From Mesostigma viride (Eukaryota > Streptophyta > Mesostigmatophyceae > Mesostigmatales > Mesostigmataceae): a stretch of 64,000 nt of DNA. A program made the translations under genes and the position numbers. How positions within the stretch are numbered: the stretch's first letter is position 1; each line of letters begins with the position of its first letter. Below the pieces are notes generated by a model. That model saw only the letters and a list, made by a program, of their open reading frames with translations. It had not been told where the DNA came from and ran no database searches. Location of the stretch: NCBI GenBank assembly GCA_009746045.1, contig RPFO01000392.1, positions 3,032,103 through 3,096,102 of the forward strand, given 5' to 3'. Below are positions 1 to 12,700 of the stretch, piece by piece.

Positions 1-395
1 AAATTTGTTTAATCGTTTGTACGCAACAAAGGCAGCCAGAACGTAACAGGTGAGCCATGCTCTTCTTCATCTGCACACGGCAAACCAGCAAGCAAGTGTG
101 CGTGTGGAAGTTGGTGAGCCAGGTACCTGTTCCTCTGTACATCACAAGCCGTGGCTTGTACAGAAAAGGCGACCCACAGGATAGGCGCACGCCCACCCAT
201 GCAGATACAGGGTCGCATCGACAAGCAGGTACAGGTCCCACCCATGCTCACAGCCCCCAAACTATCGTACCGTCTCCGGGCTATCAAGCGGCATGCAAAG
301 CTTGCAAGTGTCTGTTCACAGTTGCATACCAGTCTTGCTGGCACTTTAGCGATGGCGCCACGGCATGGCTCTTATGACAGCATGCAACTGGCCTG

Positions 396-595
<200 letters not shown>

Positions 596-760
596 ATCCC
601 CCCGTGTGTAGCGAGGTTGGCCTGCGGTGGGCAGAAGAGGGTCGGGGAGGCAGGAAAGGAGAGAGGGAAAAGAACCATGTACACTCCCATGGGGCGGCAT
701 GGGGGTCCACGGGGGAACTGGGCAGCAAGCAAAACATGCATACTGTCTTCCGCCACGCAC

Positions 761-3700
761 CGTCTGGTACTTGCTGTGCAGCTTCTCCAGTTCGCTTTGG
801 TAGATGGCCACCTCCTCCTCGTGCTGCGCGGGGTGCAGGGGGCGGGCGCAGGAATGGCAAGCGAGCAAGCGCCACCACGAACATATTTTAGCGAGTTGCA
901 TACATCCATCCGAGCGAACACAACAGGCCCCGTCTCCACGGGACTGACATGCGGAGGCCTTATCCCACGACGTGGGTGTGGCAGCGCAGCATGGGGCGGC
1001 GAAGCAAGAACATGTTCCTGTGTATACAGTGACAGAAATTCAACCATCTCTACAACATGTGGCCTAGGTTGACGAATGAAACCAGTATGCTAGCCAACCC
1101 CTGTGCTATGTACCGCATCCAGGCTTTACATCCTCAGCGCATTATCCCTGCAAGTCGGATGAATGGCATCTCAACAGGATAGTCCAGAGCAGGCCATGCC
1201 CCTCACACATGACTGTCATCCCACTCCCCTCTGCGGGCTTGGTGGCTTCCTTGACTTCAGTCTCTGCTGAAGTGCCAATCGCAGCATGGGTCACCTAGGC
1301 AGCACGCCGGCATCTGCGTCATGCGTACAGGGCGCATCCTACCCCCTCACACCCCAGCAACCCATCCCCTCGTGATTACCCCCAAGCAGCCGCGTATCCC
1401 TGCAACCTTGTGGGCGCATAGCGTGCGTTTGCTCCACAATCATGACATGCCGCATCAGGTACCCATACAACCCCACCTTGAATATAGATCAACAGACTTG
1501 CTCCCACCTCGGACCAACGCCACCAACCATGACCCATGCGCCACCATCTTGGACGCATGGTACCAAGAGGCTCGACCCACACACCCCACCTCGGACCAAC
1601 GCCACCAACCATGACCCATGCGCCACCATCTTGGACGCATGGTACCAAGAGGCTCGACCCACACACCCCACCTCGGACCAACGCCACCAACCATGACCCA
1701 TGCCCCACACCTTGAAGACGGTGTCAGCAAAGTCCTCCTCCCACTGCGACTGGATGGCCAGCAGCTGCTCCTGCTGCCGGCGCATGAACTTTTGCACCAG
1801 CTCGCTGGCCTCCCCGCGTGTGCGCTGCAGGTCACGCTCGTAGCCCAACTGCAGGTCGGCCAGGCGCGACTCGTATGAGTGGAGCTCTTTCTGATGGGGG
1901 GGGAGAGACAGGGCAGCGGAATGGGAGCGAGAATAAAAGAATGCAAGGGAGTAGAGGGGGCAGAGGGGTAGAGGGGGTAGACTTCCTAATGTCAGCCGAC
2001 AAGTCGAAGAAAGATCAGCCATAGGGCGGGGACATTGCCTGCGGTGTCCTCAAGCTGTCGTCGTCAAGCTGGTGAGGCACGCGCACAGAAGCGCCACAGA
2101 TATCATGGAAGAGGGCTGTGTGGATGTCAGAAAGTATGGGACCACGTGCGGGACCACACACGCCTGGCCAAGCAAGACAGTTATCTGCAGCCTGGTGTTG
2201 TGGCCACGCACCATCCAAATGGTATTGATGGCAAACACAAAGTACTTGCTTCAACCACACGCGATGGAGATCAGAAGAGGAGTCCCAGCCAATTGGAAAA
2301 AATCTAGTCCGCTACCCATCGCCATGACCGGAGCCAGCTACTGTGTGGCCGATGGGGGAGGCTGTGGTTCACGGGCGGAGGCCGCCGCAAGGCTCGTCAC
2401 GGACACGGCCGCACGCACGATCCAGTCCTCTTGCTAGGCATCATGCATGCACTGCTCCCACACACACTGCTGGTTGCTGCTACACCCACCATCAGCTCCT
2501 CCAGCACGCGCTGCCGGTTGCCATCTTGGGCCTCCTTGGCCGCGGTGGCGTCGGCCAGCTGCGCCAGCGCCGCCGAGTGCTCCTTGCTGGAGGGGGGGAA
2601 AGAGAGGTAGAGGCCAGGGGATGGCGAGAGGGAAATACACGAGGGGAAGGCACGAGGGGATGGCAAGGCAGGAGAGGAGGGTATGCGGTGAGCCCAAGGA
2701 CAGAAAACATGGGAGCATGATGATTGATCATGGGGCATACAGCGATGAGGCCTCCCGCACAGCATCTGGCGTTTCGTTGTGCGATTGGCTGTGACCCGCC
2801 GGGCAAGCGAGGCAACCACCGTGCGGTGCTGCCTGCCCGTGTACTGTAGAATGGGTGTACTGTAGAATGGGTGTGCTGTAGAATGGGTGTACTGTAGAAT
2901 GGGTGTACTGTAGAATGGGTGTACTGTAGAATGGGTGTACTGTAGAATGGGTGTACTGTAGAATGGTGTACTGTAGAATGGGTGTACTGTAGAATGGGTG
3001 TACTGTAGAATGGGGGCAGCTGCTGTCTGCCATCATGTTGAGCTGTCATCCGCACGCGTAGCCAGCGCCGTGCGTCGCGTAGAGACATGTCCGGAAGGCT
3101 GGTCTGCCATGCTGGCAGCGTACCACACCAAGATCATAGCTCTGCCGAGCATAAGAGCAGACGATGACTTTTAACACGGGCAAACGCAGGTCAGCCTTCA
3201 CCAGAAAAGGAGCAGGGCCAAAAGGGACCAGCGTGGCAACGCCGCACAGCAAAGGGCCACACAGAGGCATGGAACCACGCCGCTGACCCCACATTTGGTG
3301 CACCCACGTGTGGCATGCACGACAGGGTGAAGTTGTTCGATCCTCACTTTGTGAGATTGGGTCGATGGCTTCCACGGCTCGCCACTCCAAAATTGACGTG
3401 CTCCCTGCCAGGTCATGCCCTATCGACATGAGGACGCTGGGTTGGTGGGTCGTACAGGCATCCCCGGTCCATCGAGGGAGCAGGTAATACGACTCACCAT
3501 CACCATCGACAGCATGGTAACAGCAATCCCACCTACAGGCTGGGCATGCATGCAGCACGAGGCTCTGGTTGCTTGTCGGTTGCCTCTGCCGCCTTGCATG
3601 GTGCCCCCCTCAAGTCTGCTGCCTTGCGCCCCCACCTCAGCGTCTCCAAGCTGCCCTTACCCCCCTCACCTCGAGCTCCGCTGCCCTTACCCCCCTCACC

Positions 3701-6700
3701 TCGAGCTCCGCTGCCCTTACCCCCCTCACCTCGATCTCCGCTGCCCTCACCCCCCTCACCTGGAGCTCCGCTGCCCTTACCACCCTCACCTCGAGCTCCG
3801 CTGCCTTTAAACCCCCTCACCTTGAGCTCCGCTGCTGCCTCCCATCTCCTCACCTCAGCTGCTCCATGCTCTGCTCCATCTCCTCCACATGCTGCAGCAG
3901 CTCCTCCTGCTGCGCCTCTGTCGACCGCAACGCCGCAGCCAGCTCCCGCGCCTCCCGCTTGGCCGCACCCTCCCCCTCCCCCGCATGCATGCTCGCCTGC
4001 TGCGCCGCCTCGGCCGCCCGCCGCGCCGCCTGCAGCTCGGCCTGCAGCTTCTCCACCGCCTGCAGTGCCGCCGCCTCCTTGTCCCTCGCGGCGCGCTCCC
4101 TGGCGGCCAGCTGGGCCTCCCTGCCGCGCGCCTCCTCTACCGCTTGCATCCGCGCGCGCTCCGCCTCCCCCTCCTTTTGCTTGAGCGCGCGCAGCAATAT
4201 GTCGGACAATCGGTCGATGGACATGTCCAGCGTGTCAGGGGATGCGTCCAGCAGGGCCGCGCGCAAGTCGGGGGGTAGCCGGGGGGGTGGTCCCCCGGAG
4301 GGCGCCGCGAGGTCACCCATTACCACGACCGACAGCACATCCACAACCGCAGCCAGCGTGGTCTTGCTGCGGACCACCGTGCACACGGGAAGGGCAGGGC
4401 CACCGTGGATAGGAGAAAGGCAGCAATGGGCAGGGACAGGCAATGAAAAGTGTTGCCAGCAAAGGATCACGATCTCGCCACCTTATGCTGGCAAAGCGAA
4501 AGAAATCAGAGCTGTCCACCTCAAGTCTAACAGCAATGGTGCCAAAAAATAAACTGTGTGCGTCATGGAGAGGCCTCCAACGTCGCATAAGTGCAGGAAC
4601 CACCCCGCAAACTTTCCCACCTGCAACATCCGCGGGACCCCTGCACGTGCTCCAGCGTACACAACCAACCACGCACGGTAATAGGCACCATCAGCCGAGG
4701 CGACGCTCACCTGAAGGCCAGCGTGGCCTGCGCGGCCGCCTGCCGCTCGAGCCAGGCGGCCATCTCCGAGGACGACTCGCCCAGCCGGCGCTGCAGCTGC
4801 TCCACCGCCTCGTTCTGGCTGGCCACCGTACCCACAAAGCCCTGCACCAGCGCCTCCAGGTCTGCCAGCTGGCGCGCCGCCGCCTCGCCTTCCGCACGCA
4901 GAGCCACGCCCGCTGCCCGCTGCTCCGCTAGCGCCTGCTGCGTGTTTGCCAGCTCGCCCGCACTGGCTGCCAGCTCATCGCGCGCCGCTGCCAGGTCATC
5001 ACGCACCGCCGCCAGTTCATCGCGCAGGGTGACCAGCTCCCCCCTGGCCCCTGCTAGCTCAGCGGCGCTCACCGCGCACTCCTCCAGTGCCTCCCTCAGC
5101 TGCCGCGACAGTCCCTCGCGGTCCCCCTCGGCGGCGTCCAGCTTGGCGGTGACGCGCGCCAGTTCCACCTGGTGCCGCGCGCCCTGCGCGCTGCTGGCCT
5201 CCGCCACCGCGCTCGCCACCAGGGCACATGCGGCCGCCTCCACCGCGCGCACCTTGCTGGCTGCGTCCGCCTGCAGCTTCGCGATGTCGGTAGCCACGCC
5301 CTGGCGCAGGGCACGGGTGGCCGCACGGTGCACCGCCAGCTTGCCACGAAGGGACATGGCCGTGACCCGCAGCGCCGCGCGGTGACGCTCCGCCAGCGCC
5401 TCCAGCGCGCGCTTGGCCTCCCTCGCCCGCGCCTCTGCCTCGCGCAACCTGCCCCGTGTCACCTCAAGCTCGGCCCGCGCCTCCGACAGCTCCGTCGCTG
5501 CGCGCGTGGCCGCGTCCCTCGCCGCCTGCGCCGCGCCCGCCTCCGCCGCCGCCTGCCTCTGCGCATCCTGCGCCGCTGCCTCTGCCACCCACCCCTCCTC
5601 TCGCTCCCTTTCTCCCGCCGCCACCTGCTGCTGCAGCGCAGCCACCTCCCATCGCAGCTGTTCTGCTGCCGCCCGCGCCGCCACTAGCGACGCCTCAGCA
5701 CGGGCCAACTGCTCCGCCCCCTCATGCGCAGCTGCCGCTGCCACCCTCCTCTCCTCCTCCAGTGCGGACGCCGATGCCAGCTGTGCGCGGTGGTCGGCCT
5801 CATACTGCTGCCGGACATTACGCAGGGCCGCCTCCCACTCCTCCTCGGCCCGCGCAAACTGCTGCCGCACGCCCACGCGCTCCTGCTCCATGGCCGCCAG
5901 TGCGCGCTTGGTCGCCTCCACCTCGTGTGTCGCTACTGCCAGCTCGCGCCGCGCCGCACCCTCCCCAGCTGTGGCCGCCTCCACCTGGCGCCGCAGCTGG
6001 GCCGTCTCCGCGCGGTGCCGCTCGCGCTCTGCTTGCATCCCCGCCGCGCTGCTCATCCCGTCCAAGCGGCTTGAGGCCTGCACCGCCGCCATGCGCTCGG
6101 CAGCCGCCTCCTCCGCCTCCACCGCCAGCGATAGGTAGCGGCTGCGCGCGGACGCCAGCTCCTTGTGGGCCGCCTCGGCCTCCTGCTTGAGTATGTCGGT
6201 CTGTCGCTGCACCACCTGCAGCTCTAGTGCCATTGCGCGCGCCTCCCCGCAAGCCTCCTCCCACTTGCGCCGCATCTCTGCCAACTGTCCGCGCACCTCC
6301 TCGGTGGCCGACTCTGCGGCTGCCAGCAGAAGCTGGAGGCTGGACACCTCCTCATGTGAACGCACCAGCGAGGCGGCCAGCTTGTCCACCTGGCGCGCCG
6401 CCGCGGCCTCCCCCTGCGCCGCCCTGGCCGCGCGGTCGTTGGCCTCGTGAACCTGCCGGTCCTTGCTGGCCAGCTCGCGCCGCGCCTTGGTCTCCGCCTC
6501 CACCAACCGCATCTCCGCCCCCGCCTTGTCCTGCGCGCTCTTGTCTTGCGCGGTGCGGTGTGCCGCCGCCGCCGCCTCCATCGCGCGCTCGTGGCGCTCC
6601 CTCTCCTCCGCCTCGGCCAAACGGTGCCGCTCCGCTACTTCCGCTACCTGCGCCAGAGCGGCCTCCAGCCGGCGCTCCGTATCCGCAAGGTCCCGCGCTG

Positions 6701-9700
6701 CTGCCACCCGACCCCTAGCCTCCGCATCCGCCACCGCCGCCTGCATGGTCGCCTGCAGCTTTGCTATTGCGGCTTCTGCAGCCACCCGCGCGGCCGCGTC
6801 GCCCTCCCTCTCTGCCAGCTTTGCGTTTGCCTGGTCCAGCTCCTCTTGCAGCGATGTGGTGCGCGCGTGCAGCCGCTCGGCATCCCCTTGTGCCTCCTCC
6901 GCCAGCACCTTCCACCGCTGCGCCGCCCCTGCATACTCCTTGGCCTCGTTTGCCTCCGCCGCTGCCGCCTCCTCCATTTCTTCCCCCCACCGCACCGCGG
7001 CACTTAGCTCCTGCTGCGCGCGCGCTGCATCTTCCCTGGCGGCCTCCAGCTGGTTCGTCCGCTCGCTTGCCTCCTCGCGCATCTCCTCCATCCGCTGTGT
7101 GACGGTGCGCAGCTCCCCCATGAGCCTAGCAGCTGTGTCGCTCATGCGCTCCAGGGAGGCCTCTGCGTCGCCGCGCGCCGCCTCCACCGCCGCCAGCAGC
7201 TTGGCCTTGTGGCTCGCGGTGGCCTCCGCCTCTGCTTGCGCCTGCAACGCGTCGGCCACGCGCGCCTGCTCCGCGGCCAACAGCTTCTTCAGGCGCGACA
7301 GGTGGCGGTCCGCCTCGTTGGCAAAGCCCTCCAGCTCCACCCTGGTGTGGGGAAGGGGGGCGCGGCAAGGGCAAGCACCAAGGAGAGGGCAAGCACCAAG
7401 TTGGCCTCAGGCTGGCCGGATGAAAGGATGTCGGCATCCGCAGGACGTGTTGTAGGGGGGTGCCTTGCAAAGCCGTAGGAGAGCGACCCTACCTGGACCT
7501 GGACAGCACGGCAACATCACACCGGGGCCCCTCCCACCGTAGAACCAGCGTGACGGCACACCTAGATGCGGTTCCCTAGGCGACATGCCGCCTGCATGGA
7601 GGCTCCACCACCGAAAATGACCCCATCTGGGATACGCCTGCGCCTCCAGACCAGAAGTGGGTGGACCCAAGCTGGCGCCATCTGAGGCGCTCGTGGTGAG
7701 AGGACCTTTGCGACCCTTTAGCAGCAAACCATCAAGAGATCTTAGAGCAACCACCAGCACCGCAAGGTAGGGAACGTGGGTGGTTTCTTGCGGCGAAACG
7801 TGCGGTGCCCGGCCCCGGGAAACCTGGGGCTGCTGGCCCTAGGCCCGTGCCTACCTCACGACCCATCCGCCCTCACCGTGTGGAGGCGGGGTGCCACCCC
7901 TCCTCCCTCACCGTGTAGAGGCTATGTGGGGTGCCTCGCCATGTGCAGGCGACATTCCTCATGGCTCACGCATCATGCCTCATGTGTGGACACTGCGGGG
8001 GATCCCTCACCGCGTGGAGGTTGCGTACGCCAGCTTGTCCGCCAGCAGCAGGTTCTCCGCACGCGACTCCTCCAGCGACGCTGCACACGAAACCAACGGG
8101 GGATGCATGCACACAAGTGCCGGTCGGGATGCATGCACACGCACACAAGTGAGGTAGGCACCAATGCACACGAATGCAGGTCGGGAGCGGGCAACACGAG
8201 GGCAGGTCCGGAGCGGGCAACAAGAGGGCAGGTCCAGAGCGGGCAACACGAGGGCAGGTCCGGAGCGGGCAACACGAGGGCAGGTCCGGAGCGGGTAACA
8301 CGAGGGCAGGTCCGGAGCGGGCAACACGAGGGCAGGTCCGGAGCGGGCAACACGAGGGCAGGTCCGGAGCGGGCAACACGAGGGCAGGTCCGGAGCGGGC
8401 AACACGAGGGCAGGTCCGGAGCGGGCAACACGCGGGCAGGTCCGGAGCGGGCAACACGAGGGCAGGTCCGGAGCGGGCAACACGAGGGCAGGTCCGGAGC
8501 GGGCAACACGAGGGCAGGTCCGGAGCGGGCAACACGAGGGCAGGTCCGGAGCGGGCAACACGAGGGCAGGTCCGGAGCGGGCAACACGAGGGCAGGTCCA
8601 GAGCGGGCAACACGAGGGCAGGTCCGGAGCGGGCAACACGAGGGCAGGTCCGGAGCGGGCAACACGAGGGCAGGTCCGGAGCGGGCAACACGAGGGCAGG
8701 TCCGGAGCGGGCAACACGAGGGCAGGTCCGAAGCGGGCCACAAGAGGGCAGGTCCGGAGCGGGCAACACGAATGCAGGGCGGGAGCGGGCAACACGAGGG
8801 CAGGGTTTAGGGAGCCAAAACGGTCAGGACGTCAGCAAGACAGGATGCCAGCCAGGCAGAATGCACGCCTGGGATGCACCGCTTCCAAACCTTGGTGAAA
8901 GATCTCTGAGCAAGAAAGGACTGTAGTGGGCAAGCTCACTCATTAGAAAAAGGCCTCGTGGCCCCCTGTCTGCCGCCACCTACCCTGTGCGCGTGCCAGC
9001 TGGGCGTCCAGTGCGACGACCTCCTCAGCGCGCTCGGACAGCTGGCGCTCCACGCTGGCCAGCTCGTATTTGAGGCCCACCAGCGCGCTCTGCTGCTCCG
9101 CCGCCTTGCGGCCCTCGTACTGCAACAGGGGGTGGGGAGGTGGGGGGTAAGGAGGACGAGGGCAGAATCCAATGTGGCACATGAGCAAGGGCAGAGCGGC
9201 GTCATCACCGAGCGCTGGCAAGGGCAGAGCTGCGTCATCACCGAGCGCTGGCAAGGGCAGAGCGGCGTCATCACCGAGCGCTGGCAAGGGCAGAGCGGCG
9301 TCATCACCGAGCGCTGGCAAGGGCAGAGCGGCGTCATCACCGAGCGCTAGCGAGAGAAAAGCCCTCCCACGGACGCGATGAAGTATGTACTAACTAAGGC
9401 CTGCACTTGCCTGGTTGAGACAGGCGCCGAGAGAAGGAGTGTTGCTAAAGAAGTGGGAACAGCATGGGGGTCTTGTGGCCGATGCAAGGGCCTCTTGATG
9501 CACCGTGTGCTTGGATCACGTAAGACAGCAAGACCACCGCAGCCCGTGGCCTGGCCCCCACCATACGGCCTTGCCCTGCCTATCCTGCCTACGGCTGCCT
9601 ACAGGGTCTACCTCGGTGATGTGCTGCACGCTCGCCTCCTCCACGTTAGCAATGCGCTCCTCGCACGCCTGCTGCAGCTGTGCGCACTGCGACTGCCAGC

Positions 9701-12700
9701 ACGCCTCCAGCGCCGCCACACGCTCCTGCGCCCGCCCCTCAGCCCGCCGCATCTCGGACGCAAACTCGGCGCGCAGCTGCGACACGCGCTCCTCCTGCCG
9801 CGCCTGCGGGCGTGTGCGCCGCGCAAGGGGGGGGGAGACATGGGGCAGGAGTGGGGGAATGATCAGCAAGGATGGCCCCAAGAGAGATGTTCAAGGCCCT
9901 TTGCTTGTGTTGGCTGAGGTGATCACACATGTGGGTCAGCATGGTCAACACCTCCGTTACTTTAATATCAAGTTCCAACCTAAGCCATCTGAACAAACCC
10001 AAGAACAGGCACCCAGACACCCAGTGAGTCCCATGCCGGACAGAAAGTTCAATGCACTCGACGTTGGTAGAACAGCGTGGTGCCGCCACGCGTGCAAACA
10101 AGACAATCAGGAACCTAGTGCATAGGTCGATTGGCCAACAAGACAGACGACCCATTACTGTGAACAAACAAGACAATTAGGAACCTAGTGCATAGGTTGA
10201 TTGGCCAACTAGACAGACCAATTACTGTGAACAAACAAGACAATTAGGAACCTAGTGCATAGGTCGATTGGTCAACAAGACAGACCCATTACTGTGAACA
10301 CGCATGAGCAGACTAGGGAAGCCAGGGGACCGCATTCCACCATGGACTGCAAGGGGTGGACGACGTGCTGCTCGATTCTCGCACGCCCATACCAGCACAT
10401 AATGACGGTGACGCGCAGCGGAAGCCATGCAGGGTGCCCACAACAACACGTGTCGACAAAACCACAATCCAGTGTTTACAATGTGCTTGGTGTCTGGTAC
10501 CGCACCAGACACCTTATGTTAATTACAATGTAGTGAAATAACATCCCAGCGCTAAGTCTAGACTGTCAGCTGAATCATACAAAATTGGGACATCAGCCTA
10601 ACCACATATGCTGACCGTGCCCGTCCCCCAAGGGTGGGTGGGTGGGGAGTCAAGAAAAACGGGTAGGCTCACCGCCATCCCCCTCCCCTTTTATCGAACA
10701 AGCTCCCCACAAGGGGGAGGGGGGTGACAGGTGGCAGAAATATAAATTTTCACTTCTTTTTCTAAAATCTAGCGGTGAGTACCCTGACCCTAATGCACTA
10801 TGTCGCACAAGATAATACGAGCATTAGCTCACAAAATCACCTTCTCCTCAGCACTGAGCGCAGGCCTCGCCCCGGCATCATGTGGCGGCCCTGTTGTAGC
10901 TGCCGCTGTTGTCGGTGCCACCGCACTGGCCGCCGCGCTGGCCGCCGCCACATGTGGAGGCGGTGCGTGCTGCTCCAGGATGGCCCGCAGCTTGTAGTCC
11001 AGCAGCTGCACCAGCTTGGCGGCCGCCGTGTCCTCCGCCTGTGTGCAAACACATGGTGCCGTGTGGCAAGCAGCAAGGGTGAGCCATGCCATGGATGTTT
11101 GGGCACACAGGCAGGGGAGATGGCCGCGTGGCCTCCCAACCAATGCACGTGAGGCAGCCAACCTTGGCCAAAAATGGCGATCTTGCCAAGTCCACCGCAG
11201 CGTCCAGGTCCACTTATTTTTTATCATTTGTTGGTGCGCCCAGGTAGACAGAGACCCAGGATGAGGCCGACGCCATGCAACCCTCAGTTTTGGCGGCACA
11301 CCACACCTTATTTTTCAACTGAAACGGATTATGAAAATACACTCACAAAAGCAAGTGCAAGGGCCATGATGTCAAAAGGCACAACCAGGAGAGCCAAACT
11401 TGGAGACAAACCAGGCAAGCTACTGTGCACGTGCCCCCCTGCCTGCCTGCTGCCTACCTGTGTGGGTGCCTGCTTGGAGTTACCATTGCGCTGTGTACTG
11501 CGGTAGTATTCATGTGAACCAGACCATCATGCGTTGCGAGATGACACCTAATCCACTCCCCCCCGGGTCCATATCAGACCACAAGGATAGGTTGGATTGC
11601 CATGTAAAGTTGCAATGTAGACCATGGCAGGAACGGGCGGCTTAGACACCAGCCTACAGCGGCAGGCTCTGGCCACATCTGTGGAAGCCAACGCCGGCGC
11701 TGACGCAGGAGGTGCTGGGACCCAACGTCGCATCGGATGTCACAATACCCATGCGGGGGGAGGAATGCAGCGGGAGGGAAAGGCATGCGGAGAGGCAATG
11801 CAGCAGATGCCAGGCACTTTTGCTGCGGGCACTACCTCTCAGGAACCCGAACAACCGGCCACGCAGTGCGGTGGGGGACTCACATGGTCTCCTTCCCGTG
11901 GCGACACCGCGTTGAGCGCACTCTCCACCTCCTCCAACTGGCAGCACCCACCACACGGCACAAGGGGGTTAAGTAAAACAAGGGTGAGGGTGAGTTGAAG
12001 GCAACATGCTTGACAAAAAAATGCGCCACATTCACTCATGCGATGAAAACACCACGCCATGGCCAGCACCCGAGCCGCGTGTTTGTTGTTGGCAGGAGCG
12101 CCAGAGCGGCAAATTGCCATCCCCAACATGCGCTGTACAAGCCTGTCGCGCGAACCAGGTGGAGTTGATGGGAGACCCAGTACGCTGCGCGCAGACAAGA
12201 TGAAGCATCCCGGCATGACCCCGCCTCCATCCCAGAGGTATGCACCCTATCCAACCACCCCCTGACGCCCTTTTGTGCATCCTATCCAACCCACCCCTGA
12301 CTCCCTTGTGTGCACCCTATCCAACCACCCCCTGACTCCCTTGTGTTACGGGCTACCTTCCGTCTACGGTCACCCTGTGGCTGCCATCCGTCTTTGGTGC
12401 TAGCACGTGTCCCGGCTTGCCTTCTCCGTGAGCGACTGCAGCACGCGGTCCTTTGCCTGCAGTGTCTTCTCCCAGCTGTGCTCCGCCTGGGCACATGCAC
12501 ATCACGTGATGGGGGGTGGACCATGTGCGCCACACCGACCAATCATGACGCACAGGCCCATGACAACCAAGAACAACAAACACAAATCAAAAGGATCAGG
12601 CATTGCAAGTGCAGGCAACGGCAAACGGGGTGCATCGACATGCACGGGGGGCAAGCAGCAAAAAACAGTTTGGTTACCCTTCCTGAGATAAGGCATCCGT

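Noticed and set aside
5413-7455. Ser/Ala/Cys-rich plus-strand ORFs
   Set aside because: Antisense shadows of the 2.6-kb coiled-coil exon.
7776-8926. Several 240-340-codon ORFs on both strands
   Set aside because: They come from the 26-bp minisatellite; a coiled-coil exon and its splice sites lie at one end in a different frame.
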